Below are positions 41,864 through 52,100 of a stretch of 64,000 bases of DNA, piece after piece. The DNA is taken from contig JAYYOR010000031.1 of assembly GCA_036130055.1 (NCBI GenBank), positions 1 to 64,000 of the forward strand, given 5' to 3'. Within the stretch, counting starts at the first letter, position 1. Each line of letters starts with the position of its first letter. Source of the stretch: TMED69 sp036130055. GTDB taxonomy: Bacteria; Pseudomonadota; Gammaproteobacteria; Ga0077536. The notes under the pieces were generated by a model. That model saw nothing but the letters and a program-made list of their open reading frames with translations, had not been told where the DNA came from and did not search any database. Both the position numbers and the translations under genes were made by a program.

Positions 41864-42751
41864 TCAGTTGGATAGTGCCTCGAGAAGTTCCCAATGCCAT
41901 CTAACTGATAGTGCGCTATCTGGCTTATAATCTTCGCCTGGATTACAAGGGTAGATTACTAACTGAGTGGCTCCGGCATCCAGATACTTTTCAAGTCTTT
42001 GCTTGACCCTATCCGGATTACCCCATGCGCATATCGCATCTATCAATCTATCACTTCCTCCGTCTGACCAATCAGCTTCTTCAAAACCCAAAGAACTCCA
42101 AACTCTGTGGTAAGCCGGTAGACTCATGTAAAAAGCACAAGCTTTTCTAGCCAAATTTCTAGCAGAGGTTGGGTTGTCATCCAAAACACATCGTACGGCC
42201 ACGGGCAAGGCTTTTTCCGGACCAATAATTTTTTTTGCGTTTCGCACTGTATCTAGGGTTTGGAGAAACAAAAAAAGACCGTCGGCTTTTTTTGCAGCAA
42301 CTTTTTGTAGCCCAGGAGCGTGTCCAGCCACTATAATTTGCGCAGGTTTTTTTGCTAACGGACTTTGAATTGGAGCGACTCTAAGTTTATCCAAATATAG
42401 GTTCATTTTTGTTACCGGAGGAATCCACTTGTGTCCTCTTGGTTCGACTAGAAGTGGATGAGATACACCTAGGCCAAGACTGAATCTGCCGTCAGAAAAT
42501 TCATTTAGAGTGTTTGCTGCTTGAGCCGACGCGTCTGCGTCTCTTGCGTATACGTTAGCAATTCCGCTCGAAATTTTTATTTTGTTCGTTTTTGCTAGTA
42601 AGTACCCCGCGGTTGCAAATGGTTCCCGTCCAGCAATCTCAGGCAACCATAACTCTTCGTAACCCAGTGACTCAAGTTTGAGAACGTATTCTTCAAGCTT
42701 TTTCGCGTCAGTTCCTTCTGTCCATTGGATTAATCCGAGGGGCAATTTCAT
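41864..42751 (-). CDS. LLM-class flavin/F420-dependent oxidoreductase (paralogue)
   Basis: A 295-residue LLM protein with LGYEELWLPEIAGREPFA, SSGIANVYARDADASAQAANTLN, RFSLGLGVSHPLLVEPRGHKW and, near the C-terminus, DGGSDRLIDAICAWGNPDRVKQRL. These same blocks occur in the protein at 3887-4750, showing that the two are paralogues of one subfamily. AAGGAGC precedes the ATG. Cofactor and substrate unknown. It converges on the other LLM gene at 40946 with 60 bp between stops. Confidence 0.87.
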   Translation of the reverse strand: MKLPLGLIQWTEGTDAKKLEEYVLKLESLGYEELWLPEIAGREPFATAGYLLAKTNKIKISSGIANVYARDADASAQAANTLNEFSDGRFSLGLGVSHPLLVEPRGHKWIPPVTKMNLYLDKLRVAPIQSPLAKKPAQIIVAGHAPGLQKVAAKKADGLFLFLQTLDTVRNAKKIIGPEKALPVAVRCVLDDNPTSARNLARKACAFYMSLPAYHRVWSSLGFEEADWSDGGSDRLIDAICAWGNPDRVKQRLEKYLDAGATQLVIYPCNPGEDYKPDSALSVRWHWELLEALSN

Positions 42752-42862
42752 AATTGTTTACGCTCCTTTTTTATTTGTTTTTTGGCCAAGTATGCTATTC
42801 TAACCGTACTATTAATTGAAACTTTTATCTACTAAAAATAAAAAAAAATACGGAGACGCTAG

Positions 42863-43636
42863 ATGGCACATCCATTGACAAAATTTTCTGAATTACGACA
42901 ACAGGTGACGGATGCTGAATGGGCAACCCGAGTTGACTTAGCAGCAGCTTACAGATTAGTGCACCATTATGGTTGGACTGATATGATTTTCACTCACCTA
43001 TCTGCTCGAGTTCCAGGACCCGAAGATCATTTTCTTATAAATCCTTTTGGCCTTCTTTTTGACGAGATATGTGCGTCGAATTTGGTTAAGATAGATGTAG
43101 AAGGTAATATTATTTTGGACAATGGGTACAATGTAAATCCGGCTGGTTTTTGTATTCACAGTGCAATTCATATGGCGAGGAAAGATGCACTTTCAGTTAT
43201 GCATCTTCATACTCCTGACGGGGTGGCAGTTTCTTCAATGAAATGCGGTCTAATGCCCCTAACACAAACCGCTATGACAATTTGTGATGAGGTGGCATAT
43301 CACGATTACGAGGGAATTGCTCTCAATCTGGATGAACGAGAGCGTTTAATTAAAGATATTGGTGATAAGAAACTTATGCTTTTAAGAAATCATGGAACCT
43401 TGGCGACCGGCTCTAGCATCCCTGAATGTTTCATGCTTCTGTACAATATAGAGAGATCATGCACTATGCAGGTTCGGGCGATGGCCAGTGGCGAACTTCA
43501 CTTACCATCAAAAAAATCCATGAAAACCGCTGCCGCACAAGGCGCAGATTTATTGAATAGGGGCAAACTTGGTAGTCTTGCATGGCCTGCACTCTTGAGG
43601 ATGTTGGATAGACTCGGCTCGTCTTACAAAGATTGA
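42863..43636 (+). CDS. Class II aldolase/adducin family protein
   Basis: A 257-residue protein with the aldolase II zinc site: FTHLSARVPGPEDHFLINPFG, VMHLHTPDGVAVSS and RNHGTLATG carry the conserved residues, including the three His. MTICDEVAYHDYEGIAL also fits. The order and length resemble L-fuculose-phosphate-aldolase-like decarboxylase/aldolases of unknown substrate. GGAGA is 8 nt before the ATG. It lies 5 bp ahead of the orphan gene, so they are probably co-transcribed. Confidence 0.9.
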   Translation: MAHPLTKFSELRQQVTDAEWATRVDLAAAYRLVHHYGWTDMIFTHLSARVPGPEDHFLINPFGLLFDEICASNLVKIDVEGNIILDNGYNVNPAGFCIHSAIHMARKDALSVMHLHTPDGVAVSSMKCGLMPLTQTAMTICDEVAYHDYEGIALNLDERERLIKDIGDKKLMLLRNHGTLATGSSIPECFMLLYNIERSCTMQVRAMASGELHLPSKKSMKTAAAQGADLLNRGKLGSLAWPALLRMLDRLGSSYKD

Positions 43637-43641
43637 TTTAA

Positions 43642-44541
43642 TTGAAAAACCATGTTTGTGAGTTAAACTTATTGCTGAAAGGAGACTCTCAGTTCGATAG
43701 GGAAGTCCGGGAAACCTTTTTTAAAAAAGCTCGCCACTTGCCGAACGGCCATCTTCATAGCTCGCCTAACAAATTGATTCTAAATAACATAAAAGATGTA
43801 AATGAACTCCTGAAGAAAAACCCTGAAATCTATAACGCTATTGTAAAAAGTGGATTTTTTGCATCCAGTAATCTGGAAAGGTTTATCGATGTTACTGTTT
43901 ATGGGTTGGTAAGATTCCTCTTTGTTCCTATACTTTTTAGCCGGTTAAAAGATGAATTCTTACTCTCAGAGGCAATGGAATCCAAACACTGTCTAAAAAT
44001 TTTACTTGAGTATTTTAGCCTGGGACCTCAAGGAACAAATTTAGTTCTGTTTACTGAAATTGGGAGCTTAAAAAAAATTGGAAGCTTAAAAAAGCCAGGT
44101 TTGAGAAATTATGAGGGTCTTTCAGAGTCTCGCTCGTTTATTAAGATATGTTTTGGTACTTTGTTAAGTTTTTTAAAAAAAGAATTTAAATTTAAAGAAA
44201 GTTTTATTATGCAAATAACAAATGACTTTACCAAGCTATCGTCTTTTATTAATTTTGGGGAAGCAAAATCAGAATATAGTTTCAGCTCATTTGGCTTATT
44301 TGAAAGAAACCTTGGTTATTTAATGAATGCTAATTTTATTTGCTTAAAAAATGAAGTTCCATTCATGACAGTAGGAAAGGCAGGGCGTGAATTAGTGCTT
44401 CCTGTGAATCAATTCCTGGAAATTTATCGAAAAGAGTTGCTTAAATTACTTTACGGAATGGACCATTACGAGCATAGAAAATTACGATCACTCGAGGGAG
44501 GGACATCCTGTCTAAGAACATTGAATAGATTTCCGATTTAA
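43642..44541 (+). CDS. Hypothetical protein with internal 18-bp duplication
   Basis: A 299-residue protein starting with TTG, 5 bp after the aldolase-type gene. I recognise no domain. The sequence is Leu/Phe/Lys-rich and helical, with one hydrophobic stretch (VYGLVRFLFVPILF, about residues 87-100). Two 18-bp units at 44059-44076 and 44077-44094 encode a tandem IGSLKK repeat. The C-terminal part (FMTVGKAGRELVLPVNQFLEIY) looks more ordered. There is no good ribosome site, so expression may depend on coupling. It could be a fast-evolving or degrading gene. Confidence 0.6.
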   Translation: MKNHVCELNLLLKGDSQFDREVRETFFKKARHLPNGHLHSSPNKLILNNIKDVNELLKKNPEIYNAIVKSGFFASSNLERFIDVTVYGLVRFLFVPILFSRLKDEFLLSEAMESKHCLKILLEYFSLGPQGTNLVLFTEIGSLKKIGSLKKPGLRNYEGLSESRSFIKICFGTLLSFLKKEFKFKESFIMQITNDFTKLSSFINFGEAKSEYSFSSFGLFERNLGYLMNANFICLKNEVPFMTVGKAGRELVLPVNQFLEIYRKELLKLLYGMDHYEHRKLRSLEGGTSCLRTLNRFPI

Positions 44542-44938
44542 TTACTAATTAATAAGAATTAATAAAAAAAGTAAGATTTGGTTAAATTTTTAGGTTGGAA
44601 TTTTTGCCAAACACAAAAATTAAAAAGTGTAGATTTAAGACAAGAGCGTATTTTTATCAAAAAATTTTGTTACTTGTTCAAGGATTTTAATCTAGTTTAA
44701 GACGAGGCTTTTTAAACATTAGGGTCAAGTAAGGTAGATTCAAGTTATTATTTGTTCCAATTTATAAAAAATAAGTGAAAATTTAAAAAAAATATTCCCT
44801 AATGCTCGTTAAATGTTTAAAATCACATCCTTATAATTTTAATTAGATGTGACTCTCAAGTGCGATAGTGGACATGCTACATCGGCCACAAAAAACTATC
44901 GATATAAACTATCTATAATATGAAAAGGAATGAATGAG
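44542..44938. other. AT-rich intergenic region upstream of fusA2
   Basis: About 400 bp without a credible reading frame. It includes an outward inverted repeat TCACATC-N16-GATGTGA at 44823-44852, a possible regulator site, and AT-rich runs. No clear -35/-10 pair stands out; a TATAAT at 44914 lies too near the ribosome site to be the main promoter. Confidence 0.4.
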
Positions 44939-47020
44939 ATGAATAGCGACCTGAGTAATTACAGGAACATAGGAATTTTTGCCCACGTTGATGCAGGAAA
45001 AACTACAACGACGGAAAGAATCCTCAAATTGACAGGTAAAATTCATAAAATTGGCGAGGTCCATGATGGCGCAGCTACGACTGATTTCATGGAGCAGGAA
45101 CAAGAGCGAGGGATTACCATTCAGTCTGCAGCTACCACTTGTTTTTGGAAAGACCATAGATTTAATATTATTGATACCCCAGGGCATGTTGATTTTACAA
45201 TCGAAGTCTACCGCTCTTTGAAAGTCCTCGATGGTGGGGTAGGTGTGTTTTGTGGGTCAGGGGGAGTAGAGCCTCAGTCTGAAACCAACTGGCGATATGC
45301 CAATGATTCTGGGGTTGCGCGTATCATTTACGTAAATAAACTAGAACGGGTCGGGGCGGATTTTTACCGAGTCACTCAGCAAATTGAGAGTGTTTTAGGA
45401 GCTAAGCCCTTAGTGATGACATTACCTATCGGTATTGAGGATGATTTTTGTGGGGTTGTAGATCTGCTCACAAGAAAAGCTTGGGTTTGGGATAATTCGG
45501 GTGACCCAACTAAATACAATATAGAAGATATTCCCTCAGATCTAATTGAGAAGGCTGAGGAGTACAGGGAAAAACTTATAGAGACGGCGGTAGAGCAAGA
45601 TGATGACGTTATGGAAAAATATCTTGATGGTGATGAGCCCGACCTTGAAGCTATAAAAAAATGCATACGAAAAGGAACTATAAATCTTGATTTCTTTCCG
45701 ACTTACTGTGGTTCAAGCTTTAAAAATAAAGGAGTGCAACTGGTATTGGATGCAGTAATAGATTATTTGCCGAACCCAACAGAAGTCAAACCACAACCCG
45801 AGGTTGATTTAGAGGGTAATGAGACCGGAAACTTTGCTTTGGTGGATCCTGATGGACCATTGCGAGCTTTGGTATTCAAGATAATGGATGATAGGTACGG
45901 GGCTCTCACATTTATACGAATTTATTCAGGTAAAATAGAAAAAGGAACTAATGTCTTAAATACTTTTACCACAAAGACCGAGCGAATAGGTAGAATCGTG
46001 GAAATGCATGCCGATTCAAGAAACGAGCTATCTGTCGCCGGGGCGGGAGACATCGTTGCGGTTCTTGGCATGAAAAATGTTCAGACCGGCCATACATTAG
46101 CTGATGAAAAAAATCCAGCGACTTTAGAGCCAATGGTTTTTCCAGATCCGGTGATTTCGGTTGCCATATCTCCGAAAGAAAAAGCTGGATCGGAGAAATT
46201 GGGTATTGCCTTAGGAAAGATGGTACAAGAAGATCCGTCCTTTAGGGTAGAAACAGATATAGAAAGTAATGAAACTATTATCAAGGGTATGGGCGAGTTA
46301 CATCTTGATATTAAGGTCGATATTTTAAGACGAACTCATGGCTGTGAAGTGCAAGTAGGGAAACCTCAAGTAGCCTATAGGGAAACAATAACGAAGCAAA
46401 TTAGTGATGAGTATACCCATAAGAAGCAAACAGGGGGCGCCGGTCAATTTGCAAAAATAGATTACGTAATCGAGCCAGGTGACGTAGGAACTGGCTTTGA
46501 GTTTGAATCAAAAGTTACGGGCGGAAATGTTCCAAGAGAATTTTGGCCAGCGGTGAAGAAAGGTTTTGAACTCTGTATCGAGGAAGGAGTGTTAGCTGGT
46601 TACCCTGTGCAGGATTTGAAGGTAACCTTAATGGATGGAGCCTATCATGCTGTCGATTCTTCTGCCGTTGCCTTTGAGACCGCCGCGAGGGCGGCCTATA
46701 GGCAGTCTTTGCCCAAAGCATCTCCTCAACTTTTGGAGCCAGTTATGAAGATTGATGTTTTTACACCCGAAGATCATGTCGGAGATGTGATCGGAGACCT
46801 TAACAGACGAAGGGGCGTCATAAAAGCACAAGAAACTGGTTCCTTAGGTGCTAGAGTAAAAGCAGATGCGCCGCTTGGTGAGATGTTCGGTTATATTGGA
46901 GATTTAAGAACGATGACCTCGGGACGTGGTCAGTTTTCAATGGAATTCTCCCATTATGCGCCATGTCCGACAAATATTGCAGAGGAAGTAATTAAAGAAT
47001 CAAAAGATAAGAAAGTTTAG
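44939..47020 (+). CDS. fusA2: Elongation factor G, second copy type (EF-G2)
   Basis: A 693-residue translational GTPase. G1 is AHVDAGKTTTTERI, G2 EQERGITIQSAATT, G3 DTPGHVDFTIEV; domain IV (GYPVQDLKVTLMDGAYHAVDSS) and domain V (APLGEMFGYIGDLRTMTSGRG) follow. The G4 motif is NKLERVGAD, with Glu where NKxD normally has Asp. Starting at ATG 44939 places AAGGA 9 nt ahead; the ATG at 44930 has it immediately before and is unlikely. No ribosomal-protein genes or tufA surround it, as for stand-alone second EF-G genes. Confidence 0.9.
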   Translation: MNSDLSNYRNIGIFAHVDAGKTTTTERILKLTGKIHKIGEVHDGAATTDFMEQEQERGITIQSAATTCFWKDHRFNIIDTPGHVDFTIEVYRSLKVLDGGVGVFCGSGGVEPQSETNWRYANDSGVARIIYVNKLERVGADFYRVTQQIESVLGAKPLVMTLPIGIEDDFCGVVDLLTRKAWVWDNSGDPTKYNIEDIPSDLIEKAEEYREKLIETAVEQDDDVMEKYLDGDEPDLEAIKKCIRKGTINLDFFPTYCGSSFKNKGVQLVLDAVIDYLPNPTEVKPQPEVDLEGNETGNFALVDPDGPLRALVFKIMDDRYGALTFIRIYSGKIEKGTNVLNTFTTKTERIGRIVEMHADSRNELSVAGAGDIVAVLGMKNVQTGHTLADEKNPATLEPMVFPDPVISVAISPKEKAGSEKLGIALGKMVQEDPSFRVETDIESNETIIKGMGELHLDIKVDILRRTHGCEVQVGKPQVAYRETITKQISDEYTHKKQTGGAGQFAKIDYVIEPGDVGTGFEFESKVTGGNVPREFWPAVKKGFELCIEEGVLAGYPVQDLKVTLMDGAYHAVDSSAVAFETAARAAYRQSLPKASPQLLEPVMKIDVFTPEDHVGDVIGDLNRRRGVIKAQETGSLGARVKADAPLGEMFGYIGDLRTMTSGRGQFSMEFSHYAPCPTNIAEEVIKESKDKKV

Positions 47021-47026
47021 TTAGGT

Positions 47027-49636
47027 TCAGCCCATTATTTTATCTATTACCTCGGCTAAATCTTTCGAACAATTAGAATTTTTAATGAATACCAAACTTT
47101 GTTCTGAAAGTTGTTTTCTCTCTTCTCCAAATTTACGCCAGCTATCAAAAGCTCGGGCAAGCCTTGCAGCAATTTGAGGATTGATAGTATCGAGTTTTAA
47201 AACGTAGGATGCGCAAAGGTGGTAACCTTTCCCATCAATTCTATTGAATTGGTTTTGATTCGCATGACAGAATACTCCAATCAGGGATCTCATTCTATTC
47301 GGATTTTTTATATCAAATTTTTTATGTTTTGTTAAACTATCAACCGTTTCTAAAGTGTTTGGCAGTCTGGATAGTGCCTGAGCAGTAAACCATTTGTCTA
47401 GAACTAATTCTTCAGATTTCCATTTATTATAAAACCAATCTATAGCTTCCTGTCGATGGTCGCAGGGGAAATTCATTAGTCCATTGAAAGCCGCCATTGT
47501 GTCTGTCATATTTTGTGAATTTTTCACTTGACTGAGTGCTAGCTCAAAAAAATCATCCTCGTTGTTCTCTAAAAGGTAATTTAATGCGAGGTTTTTCAGA
47601 GCGCGCTTACCAATTCCCTCTGGAGTGAAATCGTTATCATTGTTGTTACAAAGGTTTTTATATATTGAGTAAAAAGATTCTAGTAGTTGTTTGCCAATTT
47701 CTAACCGGAGCCTGTTCCTTACCTCGTGGCAATCTGCGGGATTGAGTGAGCCTAAAAGTTCTAAGATGTATTGTTCGCTGGGGATTGTGCCCATTTCGGA
47801 TAGAAATAACGCATCGCTTTGATGTTCAGCCAAATTTTCACGAAGTACCGAAATATAAAGGTTTTGAGAGCTGATCGATTGGGTATTAGGATAATTTTTT
47901 ATACCATCTATTATAGTTTTGGTGACTAATTTTTGTGACGCTTCCCAACGATTAAAGTCGTCCGGGTCAAATTTGGCCAGCGCAACAAGTTCGGCATCCT
48001 CATACTCGAGTTCCATCTTGACAGGAGCTGAAAAATCTCGCAGAACTGATATGATTGGTTTGGAGGAAATATCATTTATTGTAAGCTCACCTATTTCTTT
48101 ATCAAGAATAAATAAGATTGATTTGTTTTTATCGATTATCTTATAATTATTTATATTCATAGACGCACCTTCGTGATCAAGCAGACCTAATTTAATTGGA
48201 ATTGGCCTATTTGTTTTCCCTTCGTTTAGATTTGTTTGTTGGAAGGTTAGCCTCACCTTTTTGTCCGCTTTATCATATAAAACTTTTGCTTTAATGCATG
48301 GTGTACCTTTAGTTTTATACCATTCTTCAAAATTTTTTAACTGATTTCCTGAAGCATCGCGCATAGCAGATAGGAACTCCTCAATGCGAACAGCTTGCCC
48401 ATCATGCCTTTTAAAGTAAAGTTTCATACCTTTCTGAAAGTTTTCATTCCCGATAATTGTGTGGATCATTCTAACTAGCTCAGCGCCTTTATCGTAGATA
48501 GTGGACGTATAAAAGTTGCTGATTTCTAAATATTGATTTGGTCTTACTGGGTGAGCCATCGGTCCAGAGTCCTCTGGAAATTGAATGCTTCGTAATTGCC
48601 GCACTTCTTGAATTCTAGTGACGGAATGGGAATAGCGATCAGCGCCATATTGTTGGTCTCTAAAGACCGTTAACCCTTCCTTCAGACTCAATTGAAACCA
48701 GTCTCTACAGGTAACTCTATTGCCGGTCCAATTATGAAAATATTCATGTGCTATTACTCTGTCTAACATCATAAGATCTCTATCGGTGGCCGTGTTAGAA
48801 TCTGCTAAGACATATTTAGTATTAAAAATATTTAGGCCTTTATTTTCCATTGCACCCATGTTGAAATCGCCTACTGCGACTATTTTATATTGCTCTAGGT
48901 CCAATTCCAGGTCGTAAGTATCTTCATCCCATTTTATGGAGTTTTTTAGGGAGTCCATCGCAAAAGAGGTAAGATGAAGTTTTCCGGGCTCAACAAAAAT
49001 TGAAAGTTCCGCCGTTTTTCCTGACCGAGTTTTAATAAAATCTGTGGTTTGCTCCAGTTTTGCTGCCACTAGGGCAAATAGATAGGAGGGTTTTGGAAAA
49101 GGATCATAGTAGGCTTTCCAGTGTTTCCCATTCTCGGTGACACCTTCTGAACTAAGGTTTCCATTTGCTAATAATACCGGAAAAGTATTTTTATCAGCGA
49201 TTATTTTTGTCTTATATCTAGCCATTACGTCTGGCCGATCCAAAAAGAAGGTTATTTTACGGAATCCTTCTGCCTCACATTGGGTGAATAAACCTGTTTG
49301 GGAAGCATATAAACCCTCCAGCTGAGTATTTTTATAGGGATTGATTTCGACTTTAGTTTGTACTGTAAAAGCAGCCTTATCTGCAGGAAGTTTTAGGCAA
49401 GCCTGTTCGTAAATGAATTCGCCTTTATCTAATTGTCTGTTATCTATCTTTATATCAATTATTTGGAGTTCATCTCCATCTAGATAAAGATGCTTAACGT
49501 TCTCGTTCCTTTTGACTAAACTCATGTCTGATGTAACGACAACTTTAGTTTCTTGAATATCAAAAATTAGTGAAACTTCGGATACTGAGAAATTGGAGGG
49601 TTTATAATCTTCTAACTTTTTTATACTAGCACTCAT
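47027..49636 (-). CDS. pepN: Aminopeptidase N (M1 family)
   Basis: An 869-residue cytoplasmic metallopeptidase of E. coli PepN length. GAMENKGLNIFN recognises the peptide N-terminus; VIAHEYFHNWTGN with the later LKEGLTVF provides the zinc HEXXH...E site. N-terminal beta domain and a C-terminal helical domain of about 320 residues complete it. It removes N-terminal residues from peptides. It converges on fusA2 with 6 bp between stops, and is divergent from another aminopeptidase. Confidence 0.96.
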   Translation of the reverse strand: MSASIKKLEDYKPSNFSVSEVSLIFDIQETKVVVTSDMSLVKRNENVKHLYLDGDELQIIDIKIDNRQLDKGEFIYEQACLKLPADKAAFTVQTKVEINPYKNTQLEGLYASQTGLFTQCEAEGFRKITFFLDRPDVMARYKTKIIADKNTFPVLLANGNLSSEGVTENGKHWKAYYDPFPKPSYLFALVAAKLEQTTDFIKTRSGKTAELSIFVEPGKLHLTSFAMDSLKNSIKWDEDTYDLELDLEQYKIVAVGDFNMGAMENKGLNIFNTKYVLADSNTATDRDLMMLDRVIAHEYFHNWTGNRVTCRDWFQLSLKEGLTVFRDQQYGADRYSHSVTRIQEVRQLRSIQFPEDSGPMAHPVRPNQYLEISNFYTSTIYDKGAELVRMIHTIIGNENFQKGMKLYFKRHDGQAVRIEEFLSAMRDASGNQLKNFEEWYKTKGTPCIKAKVLYDKADKKVRLTFQQTNLNEGKTNRPIPIKLGLLDHEGASMNINNYKIIDKNKSILFILDKEIGELTINDISSKPIISVLRDFSAPVKMELEYEDAELVALAKFDPDDFNRWEASQKLVTKTIIDGIKNYPNTQSISSQNLYISVLRENLAEHQSDALFLSEMGTIPSEQYILELLGSLNPADCHEVRNRLRLEIGKQLLESFYSIYKNLCNNNDNDFTPEGIGKRALKNLALNYLLENNEDDFFELALSQVKNSQNMTDTMAAFNGLMNFPCDHRQEAIDWFYNKWKSEELVLDKWFTAQALSRLPNTLETVDSLTKHKKFDIKNPNRMRSLIGVFCHANQNQFNRIDGKGYHLCASYVLKLDTINPQIAARLARAFDSWRKFGEERKQLSEQSLVFIKNSNCSKDLAEVIDKIMG

Positions 49637-49724
49637 ATCGAATTTACGGAGTAGGGAGGCTCTTGGTTTCTATTCTATACAAACTTTTAGTTTTTAAACA
49701 AATATTTGGTAATATAAGCAAATT

Positions 49725-51029
49725 ATGAAAACAAAACTAGTCTCCGATTTTTTAGTATTTTTGCGAAACTCACCAACACCTTATCATGTGGCTCAAAATT
49801 TGCGAACAATGCTGAAGAAAGCTGGTTATGGGGAGTTGTTTGAAAGAGAAAAGTGGTCCCTAAAAAAGAATGGAAAATACTTCATTATTAGGGGTGGATC
49901 ATCTTTATTAGCTTTTGAATTGAATAATATAAAAGAAAATGCAGGTTTTTTGGCCATTGGTGCCCACACAGACAGTCCTTGCCTGAAACTAAAGCCTAAT
50001 CCTACAAAAGAGAAATTTGGCTATTTACAGCTAAATACTGAAGTTTATGGGGGAGTACTTTTGAATCCGTGGTTTGATAGAGACTTATCAATAGCCGGGA
50101 AAGTCATTTATAAAACCAAGTCTAATCAAATCGGGACTACATTGATCGATTGCAAAAAGCCTCTGGCCATCTTATCGAGTTTAGCTATTCACCTCGACCG
50201 TGAAGCTAATAAAAAGCGTTCAATAGATAAGCAGAAAATGCTTAGCCCTATTTTGTCGCTTCCCTGTGGAGAAAAAGACTTCAAGGACTTAATCGTATCC
50301 GAAATAGCAAACAAAGAAAAAATCGAGAAAAATTTCAGTGTGCTTAGTAGCGATTTATTTTTGTATGATACGCAACCCCCAGCGGTGACTGGTTTGAATG
50401 ATGATTTTATATCTAGCGCGAGACTAGATAACCTAGTAAGTTGTTACTATGCGTGTCGGGCTCTGATAGATAGCAAAAGTGAATATAACAAGTTACTTAT
50501 ATGCAACGACCACGAAGAAGTAGGTAGTCAATCTTATATAGGGGCAAAGGGTAATTTCTTTAAAGACGTATTAGGTAGGGTGTATAAAACCCCAGAAATA
50601 TACTCCAGAGTGGTTGCATCATCATTGTTGGTGTCTGCTGATAATGCGCACGGATTACACCCCAATTTCCCAGAACGTCATGACGAAAATCATAGGCCAA
50701 TCATAAATTCTGGTGTAGTGGTAAAAATAAACAACAATCAAGCGTATGCTTCAAACGCAGATACATGTTCAATAATTGAAAATCTTGCAGAAAAACATAA
50801 AATACCGGTGCAGTATTTTATTAGCAACAATGAGATGCCTTGCGGAAGCACCATCGGTCCAATTACAGCAACACAAATTGGATTAAGAACCATTGATCTG
50901 GGCGTCCCAACTTTTGCTATGCACTCTATTCGTGAGTTGTGTGGTGTTAAAGATATATCGAGTTTTTATAAGCTTTTAGTTAAAGCCTATCAAGAGGACG
51001 TCAAAGGACTTTACTCTAGTCTTGGGTAA
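49725..51029 (+). CDS. M18 aspartyl aminopeptidase
   Basis: A 434-residue M18 peptidase. IGAHTDSPCLKLKPNP, the NDDFISSARLDNL region, CNDHEEVGSQSYIGAKG and SADNAHGLHPNFPERHDENHRP bear the two-zinc ligands and catalytic Glu. Terminates GLRTIDLGVPTFAMHSIRE as usual. It removes acidic N-terminal residues and, with the divergent pepN, contributes to peptide turnover. Its stop abuts that of the convergent oxidoreductase gene. Confidence 0.95.
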   Translation: MKTKLVSDFLVFLRNSPTPYHVAQNLRTMLKKAGYGELFEREKWSLKKNGKYFIIRGGSSLLAFELNNIKENAGFLAIGAHTDSPCLKLKPNPTKEKFGYLQLNTEVYGGVLLNPWFDRDLSIAGKVIYKTKSNQIGTTLIDCKKPLAILSSLAIHLDREANKKRSIDKQKMLSPILSLPCGEKDFKDLIVSEIANKEKIEKNFSVLSSDLFLYDTQPPAVTGLNDDFISSARLDNLVSCYYACRALIDSKSEYNKLLICNDHEEVGSQSYIGAKGNFFKDVLGRVYKTPEIYSRVVASSLLVSADNAHGLHPNFPERHDENHRPIINSGVVVKINNNQAYASNADTCSIIENLAEKHKIPVQYFISNNEMPCGSTIGPITATQIGLRTIDLGVPTFAMHSIRELCGVKDISSFYKLLVKAYQEDVKGLYSSLG

Positions 51030-52031
51030 CTAGTCATCTGAAATAACAATAATTAATTTGCCTATAGCTTCACGACGTGCTAACCGTTCAATTGTATTTT
51101 CAGCATTTTCTAGTCCAAATACTTTTTCAATTCTTGGCTTAAGTATTCCCTTCTCAAGAAGTTTAACAAGATGATCATGATTTTTTTTGGCTTTTATTGG
51201 GTTTTTTTCTAAAAATGTACCCCAAAAAACTCCACTACATTCACAGCCTTTAAGTAGTGGAAGGTTCAACGGTAATTTTGCAATGCCATTGGGGAATCCA
51301 ACGATCAGAAATCTTCCTTCCCAGGCTATCGTTCGAAGTGCTGCCTCTGAATAAGCACCGCCTATAATATCAAAGATAATATCTGGTTTGTTGTTCGTCA
51401 GGTTGTCTTTAAAGACTCCTGAGCGTAATTTTGCAGGTAGTTCGGCTATATCTTTTGGATATAGAAAGCAATGATCTGCCCCAGCTTCTAAAACAGCCGT
51501 TTTTTTTTGTTCATCAGAAACAGCACCAAACACTATTGCGCCGTGTTCTTTGGCTAATTCAACGGCAGCTAAACCGACTCCCCCGGCAGCGCCCAAAACT
51601 AAAACGGTTTCCTTGTGGCCTAGTCTTCCTCTGTCATGAAGCGCATGGTAAGCAGTTCCGTAGGTGAAAAGAAAGCCGGCTCCGTTTACAAGGGGTATTT
51701 TGTCTGGAATTTTTACTAATTTATTTGTTTTACAGGAAACATACTCCGCCATGCCCCCAAAGGTAGTGATTGCGATAACACGATCGTTTTCCTTCCATTC
51801 CTTTACCTTGCTTCCTTTATTAACAATTGTTCCCGAAACCTCTCCACCAGGCGCGAATGGCCGAGTTGGTTTAATTTGATATTGATCCTTTATAATCAAT
51901 GTGTCTGGGTAATTGACGCCGCAGGCGGCAACTTTAATTAGCACTTCATCGTCTTCAATTGAGGGCATGTCAATTCTTTTCAGGCTTAATTTAAACTTTT
52001 CATTAATTTTTTCACTTAAAAGGGCTTTCAT
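51030..52031 (-). CDS. NADPH:quinone oxidoreductase-like MDR protein
   Basis: A 333-residue medium-chain reductase without zinc-site cysteines. APGGEVSGTIVNKGSKVKEW, VLVLGAAGGVGLAAVELAKEHGA and the C-terminal KVFGLENAENTIERL with GKLII match quinone oxidoreductase/zeta-crystallin-type enzymes. GAGAG precedes the ATG. It likely reduces a quinone or enone with NADPH. Confidence 0.9.
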   Translation of the reverse strand: MKALLSEKINEKFKLSLKRIDMPSIEDDEVLIKVAACGVNYPDTLIIKDQYQIKPTRPFAPGGEVSGTIVNKGSKVKEWKENDRVIAITTFGGMAEYVSCKTNKLVKIPDKIPLVNGAGFLFTYGTAYHALHDRGRLGHKETVLVLGAAGGVGLAAVELAKEHGAIVFGAVSDEQKKTAVLEAGADHCFLYPKDIAELPAKLRSGVFKDNLTNNKPDIIFDIIGGAYSEAALRTIAWEGRFLIVGFPNGIAKLPLNLPLLKGCECSGVFWGTFLEKNPIKAKKNHDHLVKLLEKGILKPRIEKVFGLENAENTIERLARREAIGKLIIVISDD

Positions 52032-52100
52032 TAATTTGCTCTCTTTTGATTAATTACAAACTTTCATTATTTTATTATAATTTCATTTAACGAGGTAGCA

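Noticed and set aside
44914..44919. TATAAT ahead of fusA2 as its main promoter
   Set aside because: It lies too close to the ribosome site and lacks a -35 element.
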